The translations under genes and the position numbers were made by a program. This document shows, piece after piece, positions 57,074 through 64,000 of a stretch of 64,000 bases of DNA. Below the pieces are notes generated by a model. It saw only the letters and a program-made list of their open reading frames with translations. It did no database searches and was not told where the DNA came from. The stretch spans positions 1-64,000 of the forward strand of contig NZ_JBAJMV010000007.1 in NCBI RefSeq assembly GCF_036880965.1. The letters are read 5' to 3'. Positions within the stretch are counted from its first letter, which is position 1; every line of letters begins with the position of its first letter. Source of the DNA: JAUASW01 sp036880965 (GTDB lineage Bacteria; Pseudomonadota; Gammaproteobacteria; Burkholderiales; Burkholderiaceae_C).

Positions 57074-57786
57074 GTTCAGAGATCGCAGTGAAGGCCCTGA
57101 TCTTCGACGTCTTCGGCACCCTGGTCGACTGGCGCGGCAGCATTGCGCGCGAGGCCCGGCAGGCGCTGGAGCCGCTGGGCCTCACGCTTGACTGGCCGGC
57201 CTTCGCCGATGCCTGGCGCGGTGAATACCAAGGGGCGATGGAAGAGGTGCGCAGCGGCCGCCTGCCTTTCAGCAAGCTCGACCGCCTGCATCGCCGCAAC
57301 CTCGACATCGTGCTCACGCGGCTGGGTGTCGACGGCCAGGTGGACGAGGCCGTTCGCGCCAGGCTCAACCTCGCCTGGCATCGGCTCGATGCCTGGCCTG
57401 ACGTGGAGGCAGGTTTGCAGGCGCTGCGCCGGCACTACCTGCTGGCACCCTGCTCCAACGGCAATATCTCGCTGATGGTCGATCTGGCCCGGCGCAATGG
57501 CTGGCATTGGGATGCCATCCTTGGCGCCGAGCTGGCGCGTGACTACAAGCCCAAGCCCACCGTCTATCTGCATGCCTGCGCCGCGCTCGACCTGAAGCGC
57601 GAGCAGGTGCTGATGGTGGCCGCGCATTCATCCGACCTGGCTGCGGCCGCCGCCGCCGGCCTGCGGACCGCGCACATTGCGCGACCGGACGAAGCCGGCA
57701 CTGGCCTGGGCGAAAGCGCGCCCCGCGTGCCGGTGGACTTGGCGGTGACCGATCTGCGCGAGCTGGCGTCAGCGCTCAGCCGCTAG
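57070..57786 (+). CDS. Haloacid dehalogenase type II-like HAD hydrolase
   Basis: This 238-residue protein has the HAD motif LIFDVFGTLVDW with nucleophile Asp13, APCSNGNISLMVDL and the Lys in RDYKPKPTVYLHA, as in L-2-haloacid dehalogenases. The D/S-N-G-N-rich loop fits type II enzymes, but a phosphatase activity cannot be excluded. ATG 57070 overlaps the pbpC stop (ATGA), so it is coupled to cell-wall genes, which is unusual for a dehalogenase. Confidence 0.88.
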
Positions 57787-57801
57787 GGTCAGCGACTCAG
57801 A

Positions 57802-58155
57802 TCAGGCCGTGACCCAGACCTTGCGCACGGTCTCCAGCGTGCGCCAGGTGCCCAGATAGCCCGGCTTCATGATGAAGCAGTCGCCGGCCCGGTAGGTGAT
57901 CGGCTCATGGCCGTCTTCGGTGATCTCGGCCACGCCCGACAGGATGTAGCAGAACTCCCAGGTCTCGCCCTTGATAGAGCGGTTGGTGCCTGGCGTGGAT
58001 TCGAAGACGCCGGCGCGCACCTTGCCGTCCTTGGCGCTGTCGACGTCCCAGTTGCGGCAGATGATGTCGCCTTCGAGCACGCGGTCGGCCGGCGGCCGGT
58101 ATTCGCGGGGTTCACCGAGTTGGTCGAGCTTGAAAGTGACGAGCAGGGAGGACAT
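57802..58155 (-). CDS. Cupin-domain protein (DUF861 type)
   Basis: This 117-residue single-domain cupin contains GETWEFCYILSGVAEITEDG and YRAGDCFIMKPGYLGTWR, the two cupin motifs of the DUF861/(S)-ureidoglycine aminohydrolase-like group. Such small cupins accompany amino-acid and amine catabolic operons. It lies downstream of ridA on the same strand with a 147-base gap that holds no gene. Confidence 0.85.
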   Translation of the reverse strand: MSSLLVTFKLDQLGEPREYRPPADRVLEGDIICRNWDVDSAKDGKVRAGVFESTPGTNRSIKGETWEFCYILSGVAEITEDGHEPITYRAGDCFIMKPGYLGTWRTLETVRKVWVTA

Positions 58156-58302
58156 GGAGCAGGCCTTTCGGGCAGGGATCTTGAGACCCTTGAATGCTAG
58201 GCAAGGCCGCTGCCAGGCGGGTGCCGAAGGCGTGGCCGGCAACGGCGGCTTGTTTGCGATTGAGGGCGGCTGGCAGCGCAATCTGCCGCCAGCCTTCAGC
58301 TT

Positions 58303-58668
58303 TCATCCGCAGGCCGCGATGGCATCGATCTCTATCAGGTAGCCGTAGTGCAGCTCCGGCACCGGCACCACGCTGCGCGCCGGCCTGGCATCGCCCATCA
58401 CCTCGGCATAGACGGCGTTGAAGCGCGGCCAGTGGGCCACGTCGACCAGGTAGGCCGTCACTTTCAGCAGGTCGCCAAAGTCCGCATCGGCCGAGCGCAG
58501 TGCGGCGCGCAGGTTGGCGAGCGACTGCCGCACCTGGTCTTCGAAAGGCAGGTCGGCCGTGTGCGTGCCGTCGGGCCGCGCGCCGAGCTGGCCGGAGATG
58601 AAGACCAGATTGCCGTGGCGCACGGCATGGCGGTAGTGGCCGCCGGGAGGGGCAATGGCTGTGCTCAT
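58303..58668 (-). CDS. RidA family enamine/imine deaminase
   Basis: This 121-residue protein has the RidA fold with GNLVFISGQLGARPDG, QVRQSLANLRAAL and the Arg in PARSVVPVPEL that binds the carboxylate. RidA hydrolyses reactive 2-aminoacrylate or imines. Here it follows an FAD amine oxidoreductase whose direct product would be an imine, which makes biochemical sense. The gap between the genes is two bases. Confidence 0.92.
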   Translation of the reverse strand: MSTAIAPPGGHYRHAVRHGNLVFISGQLGARPDGTHTADLPFEDQVRQSLANLRAALRSADADFGDLLKVTAYLVDVAHWPRFNAVYAEVMGDARPARSVVPVPELHYGYLIEIDAIAACG

Positions 58669-58670
58669 GT

Positions 58671-59996
58671 CTAGAACTCCGCAACCTTGCCCCAGGATGA
58701 GTGCTGGAAGCGATCAGGGTGGTAGGGGCTCGGATCGACGATGGGCGGCGCGCCGCTGACGATGTCCGCAATCAGATGGCCGGCGCCGGGGCCGATGCCG
58801 AAGCCGTGCCCACTGAAGCCGGCGGCCAGCACCAGGCCGGGCACACCGGTCACTTCGCCGATGCCCGGCACGCCGTCGGGCGTGCTGTCGACGTACCCGG
58901 CCCAGCTGGCGGTGACGCTGCGCTCCTTCAGCGCCGGCACCAGGGCCAGCGCTCGTGCATGGGTCAGCCGTACCGTCGCCGCGTCGGGCGTCGGATCGAG
59001 GATGCGCATGCGCTCCATCGGCGTGGGTTGGTCCAATTGCCAGCGCGCGAGACTCTCGTGGCCCGAGCGCCAACCTTCCAGACCGCCGGGCGAGAGGCTG
59101 CGCCAGCGGCGCGCGAACATCGGCAGGAACTGCGGCGAGAAGCGCAGGAACTGCGGCGTGGGATCGACCCGGGCGCGGCCGCTGACGGAAAGCAGGTAGC
59201 CGCCATCGCTGCGCCGCGTCAACGAAACGCCCTTGGTATGCAGGGTGGCCGGCAGCTCGGTGGCCCCCGGCGACACCGTCATCACGGTCTGGCGGATGGT
59301 GGCCTGCGGGAAGCGGATGCCCAGCTGGCGGCAGAAGGACGAAGCCCAGGCGCCGCCGGAGAGCACGGCGGTGCGGGTGCGTATCGTGCCCTTCTCGGTG
59401 ACGACGGCCGAGAGCTTGCCGCCCTCGCGTTCGATGCCACGCGCCGCGCAGCCCTGGTGCACCGTGCCGCCGAGCTTCATGAAGGCGCGGGCCACGGCCG
59501 GCGCCGCGCGCGAGGGGTCGGCCGTGCCATCGGTGGGCGAGAACACGCCGCCCTTCCAGGGCTTGCCGGTGACCTGGCCGTGGCGGGCCGCTTCCGCTGC
59601 GCTGAGCATCTGCGTGTCCACGCCTGCGCTGCGGCCGAACTCGCCCCAGCGGGCCCAGCCGTCCAGCTCGGCATCGTCATTGCTGAGATAGAGCAGGCCA
59701 CAGCGGCTGAAGCCGGTGTCTTCACCCGACTCGGCGGCAAACTGTTCCCACAGGGACAGCGCCAGCGTGGCCATCGGCAGCTCGCGCGCATCGCGGTTCT
59801 GCTGGCGGCACCAGCCCCAGTTGCGGCTGGACTGCTCGGCGCCGATGCGCCCCTTCTCGATCAAGGCCACCTGGATGCCACGTCGCGCCAGGTAGTAGGC
59901 CGTGAACACGCCGACGATGCCGCCGCCGATCACCACCACGTCGGCCGTGTCTGGCAGCGCGGGGCTGGACTCGATCTGATTCAGGGGAGCTCTCAT
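58671..59996 (-). CDS. FAD-dependent D-amino-acid/amine oxidoreductase (DAO family)
   Basis: This 441-residue flavoenzyme has the dinucleotide-binding motif VVVIGGGIVGVFTAYYLARR at residues 20-39, a second motif GAEQSSRNWGWCRQQNRD, and the C-terminal FAD-closing block LVLAAGFSGHGFGIGPGAG. It probably oxidises an amino acid or secondary amine to an imine, with electrons passed to the quinone pool or oxygen. It lies six bases after the PLP aldolase gene and just before ridA. Confidence 0.9.
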   Translation of the reverse strand: MRAPLNQIESSPALPDTADVVVIGGGIVGVFTAYYLARRGIQVALIEKGRIGAEQSSRNWGWCRQQNRDARELPMATLALSLWEQFAAESGEDTGFSRCGLLYLSNDDAELDGWARWGEFGRSAGVDTQMLSAAEAARHGQVTGKPWKGGVFSPTDGTADPSRAAPAVARAFMKLGGTVHQGCAARGIEREGGKLSAVVTEKGTIRTRTAVLSGGAWASSFCRQLGIRFPQATIRQTVMTVSPGATELPATLHTKGVSLTRRSDGGYLLSVSGRARVDPTPQFLRFSPQFLPMFARRWRSLSPGGLEGWRSGHESLARWQLDQPTPMERMRILDPTPDAATVRLTHARALALVPALKERSVTASWAGYVDSTPDGVPGIGEVTGVPGLVLAAGFSGHGFGIGPGAGHLIADIVSGAPPIVDPSPYHPDRFQHSSWGKVAEF

Positions 59997-60002
59997 CTCT
60001 GT

Positions 60003-61181
60003 TCACCATCCTCCAAAGCGGGGCCATTCGGCCTCGACTGCGGCGCTGCGGCCGCGCACCACTTGATAGCTTCTGTGCTGCGCACCTGTGGCGCAGGCGT
60101 GATTCGGCAAGATGCGCACGCGGTCCCCGATGGCCAGATCGGGCAGCGTCGCACCTGATCCGGGGCGCACGGTGATGATGCCGTGTTCCTGGTTGGCGTC
60201 GGCCAGGATCAGGTCTGGCCAGGCCTGGCCTTCGATGTCGCAGACCAGGCCATAGCCCTGGCTGACGGCCTGCTTGGAGGTGCCGCGGTCCTGCGACATC
60301 GCCATCCAGCCGGCGTCGACCAGAATCCAGCCCTTCTCGCGCTGATGGCCGATCACGGTGGCCATGACCGACAGCGCGATGTCGTCGATCTGGCACACGC
60401 CGATGCCGGCCATCACCAGGTCGAAGAACACGAACACGCCGGCCCGCACCTCGGTCACGCCGGAGAGGTCGGTGGCACTGTGGGCCGTCGGCGTCGAGCC
60501 CAGGCTCACGACCGGGCAGGGCAGGCCGGCGGCGCGCAGGATGGTGGCTGCATCGACAACGCCACGCCGTTCATCCTCGGCACATTGCCGCAGCGCCTCG
60601 GCACCGCGCGCGGCATAGCTGCCGCCGGCATGGGTGAGCACGCCGCGCAGTTCGGCGCCGTTCTCAAGCGCGCGGCCAATGGCCACCAGGCGCTCCGCGT
60701 CGGTCGGCAGCACGCCGGAGCGGTGGCCGTCGCAGTCGATCTCGATCAGCGCCGGAATGGGCGCACCGGCCTCACGCGACGCAGCCGCCACGGCCTCGGC
60801 CTGCGCCACGGTGTCGAGCAGCACGACCAGGTCCACGCCTTGCGCGCGCAGCGCCAGCACCTGCGGGAGCTTGGCCGGTGCGATGCCCACGGCATAGATC
60901 ATGTCGCGCACACCGGCCGCGGCGAAGTGAGCGGCTTCCTTGAGTGTGGAGACAGTAGCCGGGCCTTCAGCCGAACTCATCACCTGGCGCGCCACCTCGA
61001 CCGACTTGCAGGTCTTCAGGTGCGGGCGCAGACCGACACCCAGGCCCGCCAGCCGTGCGCGCAGCCGCGCCACATTGCGCGCCATGCGATCGGCATCGAG
61101 CACCAGGCAGGGCGTCTCCAGGTCTTGCAAGCTGCTCGCGACGGCCGTCGGGCGCTCTTCGGTGATTGCTGCTGCGTTCAT
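60003..61181 (-). CDS. DSD1-family PLP enzyme (D-threonine aldolase / 3-hydroxy-D-aspartate aldolase-like)
   Basis: This 392-residue fold-type III PLP enzyme has LRPHLKTCKS with the PLP Lys56, HAGGSYA, GSTPTAH and a metal-site motif LPNHACATGAQH near the C-terminus, where His and Cys bind the metal in this family. Members split D-threonine or D-3-hydroxyaspartate to glycine plus aldehyde, or dehydrate D-serine. ATG 61181 has GAGG seven bases upstream. It is the first gene of a minus-strand operon and diverges from a LysR regulator. Confidence 0.9.
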   Translation of the reverse strand: MNAAAITEERPTAVASSLQDLETPCLVLDADRMARNVARLRARLAGLGVGLRPHLKTCKSVEVARQVMSSAEGPATVSTLKEAAHFAAAGVRDMIYAVGIAPAKLPQVLALRAQGVDLVVLLDTVAQAEAVAAASREAGAPIPALIEIDCDGHRSGVLPTDAERLVAIGRALENGAELRGVLTHAGGSYAARGAEALRQCAEDERRGVVDAATILRAAGLPCPVVSLGSTPTAHSATDLSGVTEVRAGVFVFFDLVMAGIGVCQIDDIALSVMATVIGHQREKGWILVDAGWMAMSQDRGTSKQAVSQGYGLVCDIEGQAWPDLILADANQEHGIITVRPGSGATLPDLAIGDRVRILPNHACATGAQHRSYQVVRGRSAAVEAEWPRFGGW

Positions 61182-61201
61182 GCCAGGTCCTCGTTGCTGA
61201 A

Positions 61202-61265
61202 TGGATGCAGGAATTCTGCTTGCCGACCTATAAGGGCGCAATTTACGATTCCTGCATTCATGAAT
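61202..61265. promoter_or_regulatory. LysR-type operator region between divergent genes
   Basis: TGGATGCAGGAAT (61202-61214) and ATTCCTGCATTCA (61248-61260) are inverted repeats with one mismatch in 13, about 46 bases centre to centre. The second overlaps the perfect palindrome ATTCATGAAT (61256-61265). The layout suits the recognition and activation sites of a LysR regulator. Confidence 0.6.
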
Positions 61266-61278
61266 AAGTCGCGCCTTT

Positions 61279-62211
61279 ATGTTGACCTCGGATGACCTGG
61301 CCTTTTTTGCCGTGGTGGCCGACTCCGGCTCGCTCGCCGAGGCCGCGCGCAAGCTCAATGTCACGCCGCCTGCGGTGTCGCAGCGCCTGATGGCGCTGGA
61401 GGCCCGCATCGGCATGCGTCTGCTGGAGCGCACCGGCCGGCGCTCCACACTGACCGACGAGGGCGCCCTGGTAGCCAGCCATGGCCGCATGGTGGCCGAG
61501 GCGATCGAGGCCCTCACCGAGGCCCTGGGCGACCGCAAGAGCCGGGTCAGCGGCCACCTGCGCGTGGCGGCGCCGCATGGCTTTGGCCGGCTGCATGTGG
61601 CGCCGGTGGCCGAGGCCTTTGCGCGCGCCCATGAGGGCGTGACGATCTCGCTGGAGCTGTCCGACCATCCCGGTGCGCAGGTGCTGGAGAGCTGTGACGT
61701 GGTGGTCCACATCGGCCCGCCGGGCCCGCTCAGCCAGGTCGTGACCACGCTGGCGCCGAACCGCCGCCTCCTGTGCGCCAGCCCCGCCTATCTCGAGCAG
61801 AACGAGGCCATTGCCGCGCCCGAAGACCTGGCGAGGCACCGCTGCCTGGTGGTGCGGGAGAACGACGAGGACGTGACGCTGTGGCGCTTCAGCCGCCGCC
61901 GGCATGAGCCGGCCACGGTGCGCATCCGGCCCGCGATGTCGAGCAACGATGGTGCCGTGGTGCGCGACTGGGCGCTGGCCGGCATGGGCATCGCGATCCG
62001 TTCCGAGTGGCATGTGGCCGAAGACCTGGCGCAGGGGCGGCTGCGCCAGGTCCTGCCCGAATGGGAGCTGCCGCCGGCTGATGTGGTGGCCATGCTGGGC
62101 GTGCGGCGCGGCCGCAGCGCGCGCACCACGGCTTTTGTGGCCATGCTTAGGCAGGCGCTGAACCCGGCGCCCTGGCGGCAAGCCAAGGAAGCGACGGGCC
62201 GCCATCAATAG
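61279..62211 (+). CDS. LysR-family transcriptional regulator
   Basis: This 310-residue protein has the N-terminal helix-turn-helix (DDLAFFAVVADSGSLAEAAR, NVTPPAVSQRLMALE) and a LysR substrate-binding domain. It is transcribed divergently from the DSD1 operon and probably regulates it through the inverted repeats in the 97-base gap. Its stop overlaps that of the convergent aldehyde dehydrogenase by seven bases. The DNA-binding helix ends RLLERTGRRSTLTDEG. Confidence 0.93.
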   Translation: MLTSDDLAFFAVVADSGSLAEAARKLNVTPPAVSQRLMALEARIGMRLLERTGRRSTLTDEGALVASHGRMVAEAIEALTEALGDRKSRVSGHLRVAAPHGFGRLHVAPVAEAFARAHEGVTISLELSDHPGAQVLESCDVVVHIGPPGPLSQVVTTLAPNRRLLCASPAYLEQNEAIAAPEDLARHRCLVVRENDEDVTLWRFSRRRHEPATVRIRPAMSSNDGAVVRDWALAGMGIAIRSEWHVAEDLAQGRLRQVLPEWELPPADVVAMLGVRRGRSARTTAFVAMLRQALNPAPWRQAKEATGRHQ

Positions 62212-63632
62212 CCGACGATGGCCTTGGTTTCGAGGTATTCCTCGAGCCCGTACTCGCCGTATTCCCGCCCGTTGCCGGAGCGCTTGTAGCCGCCGAAAGG
62301 CGCGTGGGCATTCCAGGGCGGGTAGTTGATGTGGACCTGGCCGGCACGGATGCGGCCGGCCACGCGGCGGGCCCGCTCCAGGTCGGCCGATTGCAGGTGG
62401 GCGCCGAGGCCGTAGATGGTGTCGTTGGCCAGTGCTATGGCATGGGCCTCGTCGCGGTACGGCATGATCACCAGCACCGGGCCGAAGATCTCTTCCTGCG
62501 CCACGCGCATCTGTGGCGTCACGCGCGAAAACACCGTGGGGCGCACGAAGAAGCCTTGTTCGATGCCTTCGGGGCGACCCAGGCCGCCGCAGACCAGGCG
62601 AGCACCTTCCTCGATGCCGGCCGCGATCATCTCCTGCACCCGCCTGAACTGCGGTGCATTGGCAATCGGGCCCATCGTTGTCTGATCGTCTTGCGGGTCG
62701 CCGACCTTGATGCCGGCCACGGCCTTGGCCGCCAGCGCCTCGACCTCGGCCAGGCGCGATTCCGGCACCAGCATGCGCGTGGGCGCGCTGCAGGACTGGC
62801 CGACATTGCGCATGCCGGCCAGCACGCCCTTGGCCACGCCGTTCTCGAAGTCCGCGTCGTCGAGGAAGACATTGGGCGACTTGCCGCCCAGCTCCTGCAC
62901 CACGCGCTTGACGGTCACGGCGGCGGCTTGCGCCACCAGCACGCCGGCACGCGTGGAGCCGGTGATCGAGATCATGTCCACGTCCGGATGGGAGGCCAGC
63001 GCTGCACCCACCACTTCGCCGGTGCCGCCCACCAGGTTGAACACTCCGGGGGGCGTGCCCGCGTCATGCATCACTTGCGCGAACAGCAGCGCGCTGTAGG
63101 GCGAGAGCTCGCTGGGCTTGAGCACCACGGTGCAGCCGGCCGCAATGGCCGGCGCCACCTTGGCGGTGAGCTGGTACAGCGGCCAGTTCCAGGGCGTGAT
63201 CAGCGCGCAGACGCCGATCGGCTCCTTGGCGATGGCCGTGCCGCCCTGCCGGTAGAGAAAGGCGTAGTCGCGCAGCACTTCGATCTGCGCGCGCACATGG
63301 GCGATGCCGAAGGGCACCTGCGAGGCGCGCGAGAAGGCAATGGCGGCGCCCATCTCGGTCGAGATGGCCTGGGCGAAGGCCTCGGCCCGCTCTTCCATCA
63401 GCGCCAGGATGCGCGTCAGCAGCGCGATGCGCTCGTCCACGCTGCTGAGAGAAAAGGTCTCGAAGGCTCGTCGGGCGGCGGCCACGGCCAGGTCGACATC
63501 GGCCGCCGAGCCTGCGGCCACTTCGCCCATCACTTGCGCAGTGACGGGGTTGACCACGGCGAGCCGCGGCGCCTCGGGCCGGTCCTGCCACTGGCCGTCG
63601 ATATAGAAGGCCGCGTCGGTGCGCATGCTCAT
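62205..63632 (-). CDS. NAD(P)-dependent aldehyde dehydrogenase
   Basis: This 475-residue enzyme has the catalytic Cys281 in NVGQSCSAPTRM, Glu247 in VQELGGKSPN and Asn148 in TPWNWPLYQ, with the Rossmann motif FNLVGGTGEVVGAAL and ITGSTRAG. It oxidises an aldehyde to an acid. ATG 63632 overlaps the stop of the upstream aldehyde dehydrogenase (ATGA) and has AAGG upstream; ATG 63626 is an alternative. Aldehyde released by the DSD1-type aldolase could be a substrate (inference). Confidence 0.94.
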   Translation of the reverse strand: MSMRTDAAFYIDGQWQDRPEAPRLAVVNPVTAQVMGEVAAGSAADVDLAVAAARRAFETFSLSSVDERIALLTRILALMEERAEAFAQAISTEMGAAIAFSRASQVPFGIAHVRAQIEVLRDYAFLYRQGGTAIAKEPIGVCALITPWNWPLYQLTAKVAPAIAAGCTVVLKPSELSPYSALLFAQVMHDAGTPPGVFNLVGGTGEVVGAALASHPDVDMISITGSTRAGVLVAQAAAVTVKRVVQELGGKSPNVFLDDADFENGVAKGVLAGMRNVGQSCSAPTRMLVPESRLAEVEALAAKAVAGIKVGDPQDDQTTMGPIANAPQFRRVQEMIAAGIEEGARLVCGGLGRPEGIEQGFFVRPTVFSRVTPQMRVAQEEIFGPVLVIMPYRDEAHAIALANDTIYGLGAHLQSADLERARRVAGRIRAGQVHINYPPWNAHAPFGGYKRSGNGREYGEYGLEEYLETKAIVGY

Positions 63633-64000
63633 CGCAAGTTTCCTTGGCACAGGTATTTGGTGTGCATGTACTCGTCGAGCCCGTGGCGGCCACCTTCACG
63701 CCCGTAGCCCGATTCCTTGACGCCACCGAATGGCGCGGCCTCGGCGGCCAGCGCGCCCTCGTTGATGCCGACGATGCCGGACTCCAGCGCATCGGCCACG
63801 CGCCAGGCGCGGTCGATGTCGCGCGAATAGAAGTAGGAGGCCAGGCCGAAGGGCGTGCCATTGGCGGCGGCGATGACGTCGGCTTCATCATCGAAGCGCG
63901 TGATCGGCACGACCGGGCCGAAGGTCTCCTCGCAGGAGCAGGCCATCTCGGCATCGGCGTTGATGAGAACGGTCGGCGCGAAATAGTTGGAGCCGAGGCT
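63629..64000 (-). CDS. Succinate-semialdehyde-dehydrogenase-like ALDH, C-terminal part (cut by window edge)
   Basis: The visible 123 residues are the C-terminal part of an aldehyde dehydrogenase: NYFAPTVLINAD, EETFGPVVPITRF, GTPFGLASYFYSRDI and FGGVKESGYGREGGRHGLDE. The C-terminal YMHTKYLC ending is typical of GabD-type enzymes. The catalytic Cys lies outside the window. It is the upstream partner of the ALDH at 62205-63632, overlapping it by four bases. Confidence 0.9.
   Translation of the reverse strand, partial: SLGSNYFAPTVLINADAEMACSCEETFGPVVPITRFDDEADVIAAANGTPFGLASYFYSRDIDRAWRVADALESGIVGINEGALAAEAAPFGGVKESGYGREGGRHGLDEYMHTKYLCQGNLR

Overview
The window is GC-rich, densely coded chromosomal DNA. 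The order tRNA-Tyr, tRNA-Gly, tRNA-Thr, tuf, the trpE-G-D-C cluster with gph nearby, the tag/apaG/'Gcr recombinase'/mltA run and the protein sequences themselves point to a beta-proteobacterium of the order Burkholderiales, most like the Roseateles/Mitsuaria/Rubrivivax group. That placement is inference. I see no insertion sequence, prophage, CRISPR array or plasmid gene; it looks like stable chromosome with catabolic islands.

Layout. 1-1044: the 5' part of tuf and three tRNAs, all on the minus strand with one promoter. 1499-13723: an N-acetylglucosamine (GlcNAc)/chito-oligosaccharide locus. It has a TonB-dependent receptor on the plus strand and a tight minus-strand operon nagK-nagQ-nagA-nagB-II-GH3 hexosaminidase-MFS permease-GH16-like protein-nagX-DUF6445. 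Both transcription units carry direct-repeat operators of the form TGGTATT-N4-TGGTAT, which fit the GntR-type repressor encoded in the operon. 13757-19608: a trp operon (trpE, trpG, ltaE, trpD, trpC, ung) preceded by a putative, nearly leaderless trpL leader peptide with a Trp-Pro-Trp motif.

19752-29738: a glucose/beta-glucoside module. A GtsABCD-type sugar ABC transporter, a histidine kinase/response regulator pair and a secreted GH3 beta-glucosidase are arranged so that the same 17-bp direct-repeat box stands before gtsA and before the glucosidase. 29754-33174: an exported truncated globin with a DUF3034 barrel-like protein, diverging from an HTH-fused pseudouridine kinase and pseudouridine-5'-phosphate glycosidase. 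33301-39301: an RND efflux pair and an amino-acid permease, with a perfect 20-bp inverted repeat between them.

39370-49115: housekeeping and small genes (rpe, tag, a solute-binding protein, apaG, Gcr-like membrane protein, mltA, DUF427, hemerythrin, GAF/flavin-fold proteins, a lipoprotein). 49161-57786: a bacterial alpha-2-macroglobulin with an intact thioester motif, coupled to pbpC and a haloacid dehalogenase. 57802-64000: a LysR-controlled catabolic locus (D-threonine-aldolase-like enzyme, FAD amine oxidoreductase, RidA, cupin) facing two aldehyde dehydrogenases, the last cut by the window edge.

The most interesting signals are regulatory: three operons whose promoter geometry predicts leaderless or near-leaderless mRNAs, two short operator families that tie transporters to hydrolases, and several strong unexplained inverted repeats. 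Starts were chosen from start codon, Shine-Dalgarno and overlap evidence; no alignments or database searches were run.
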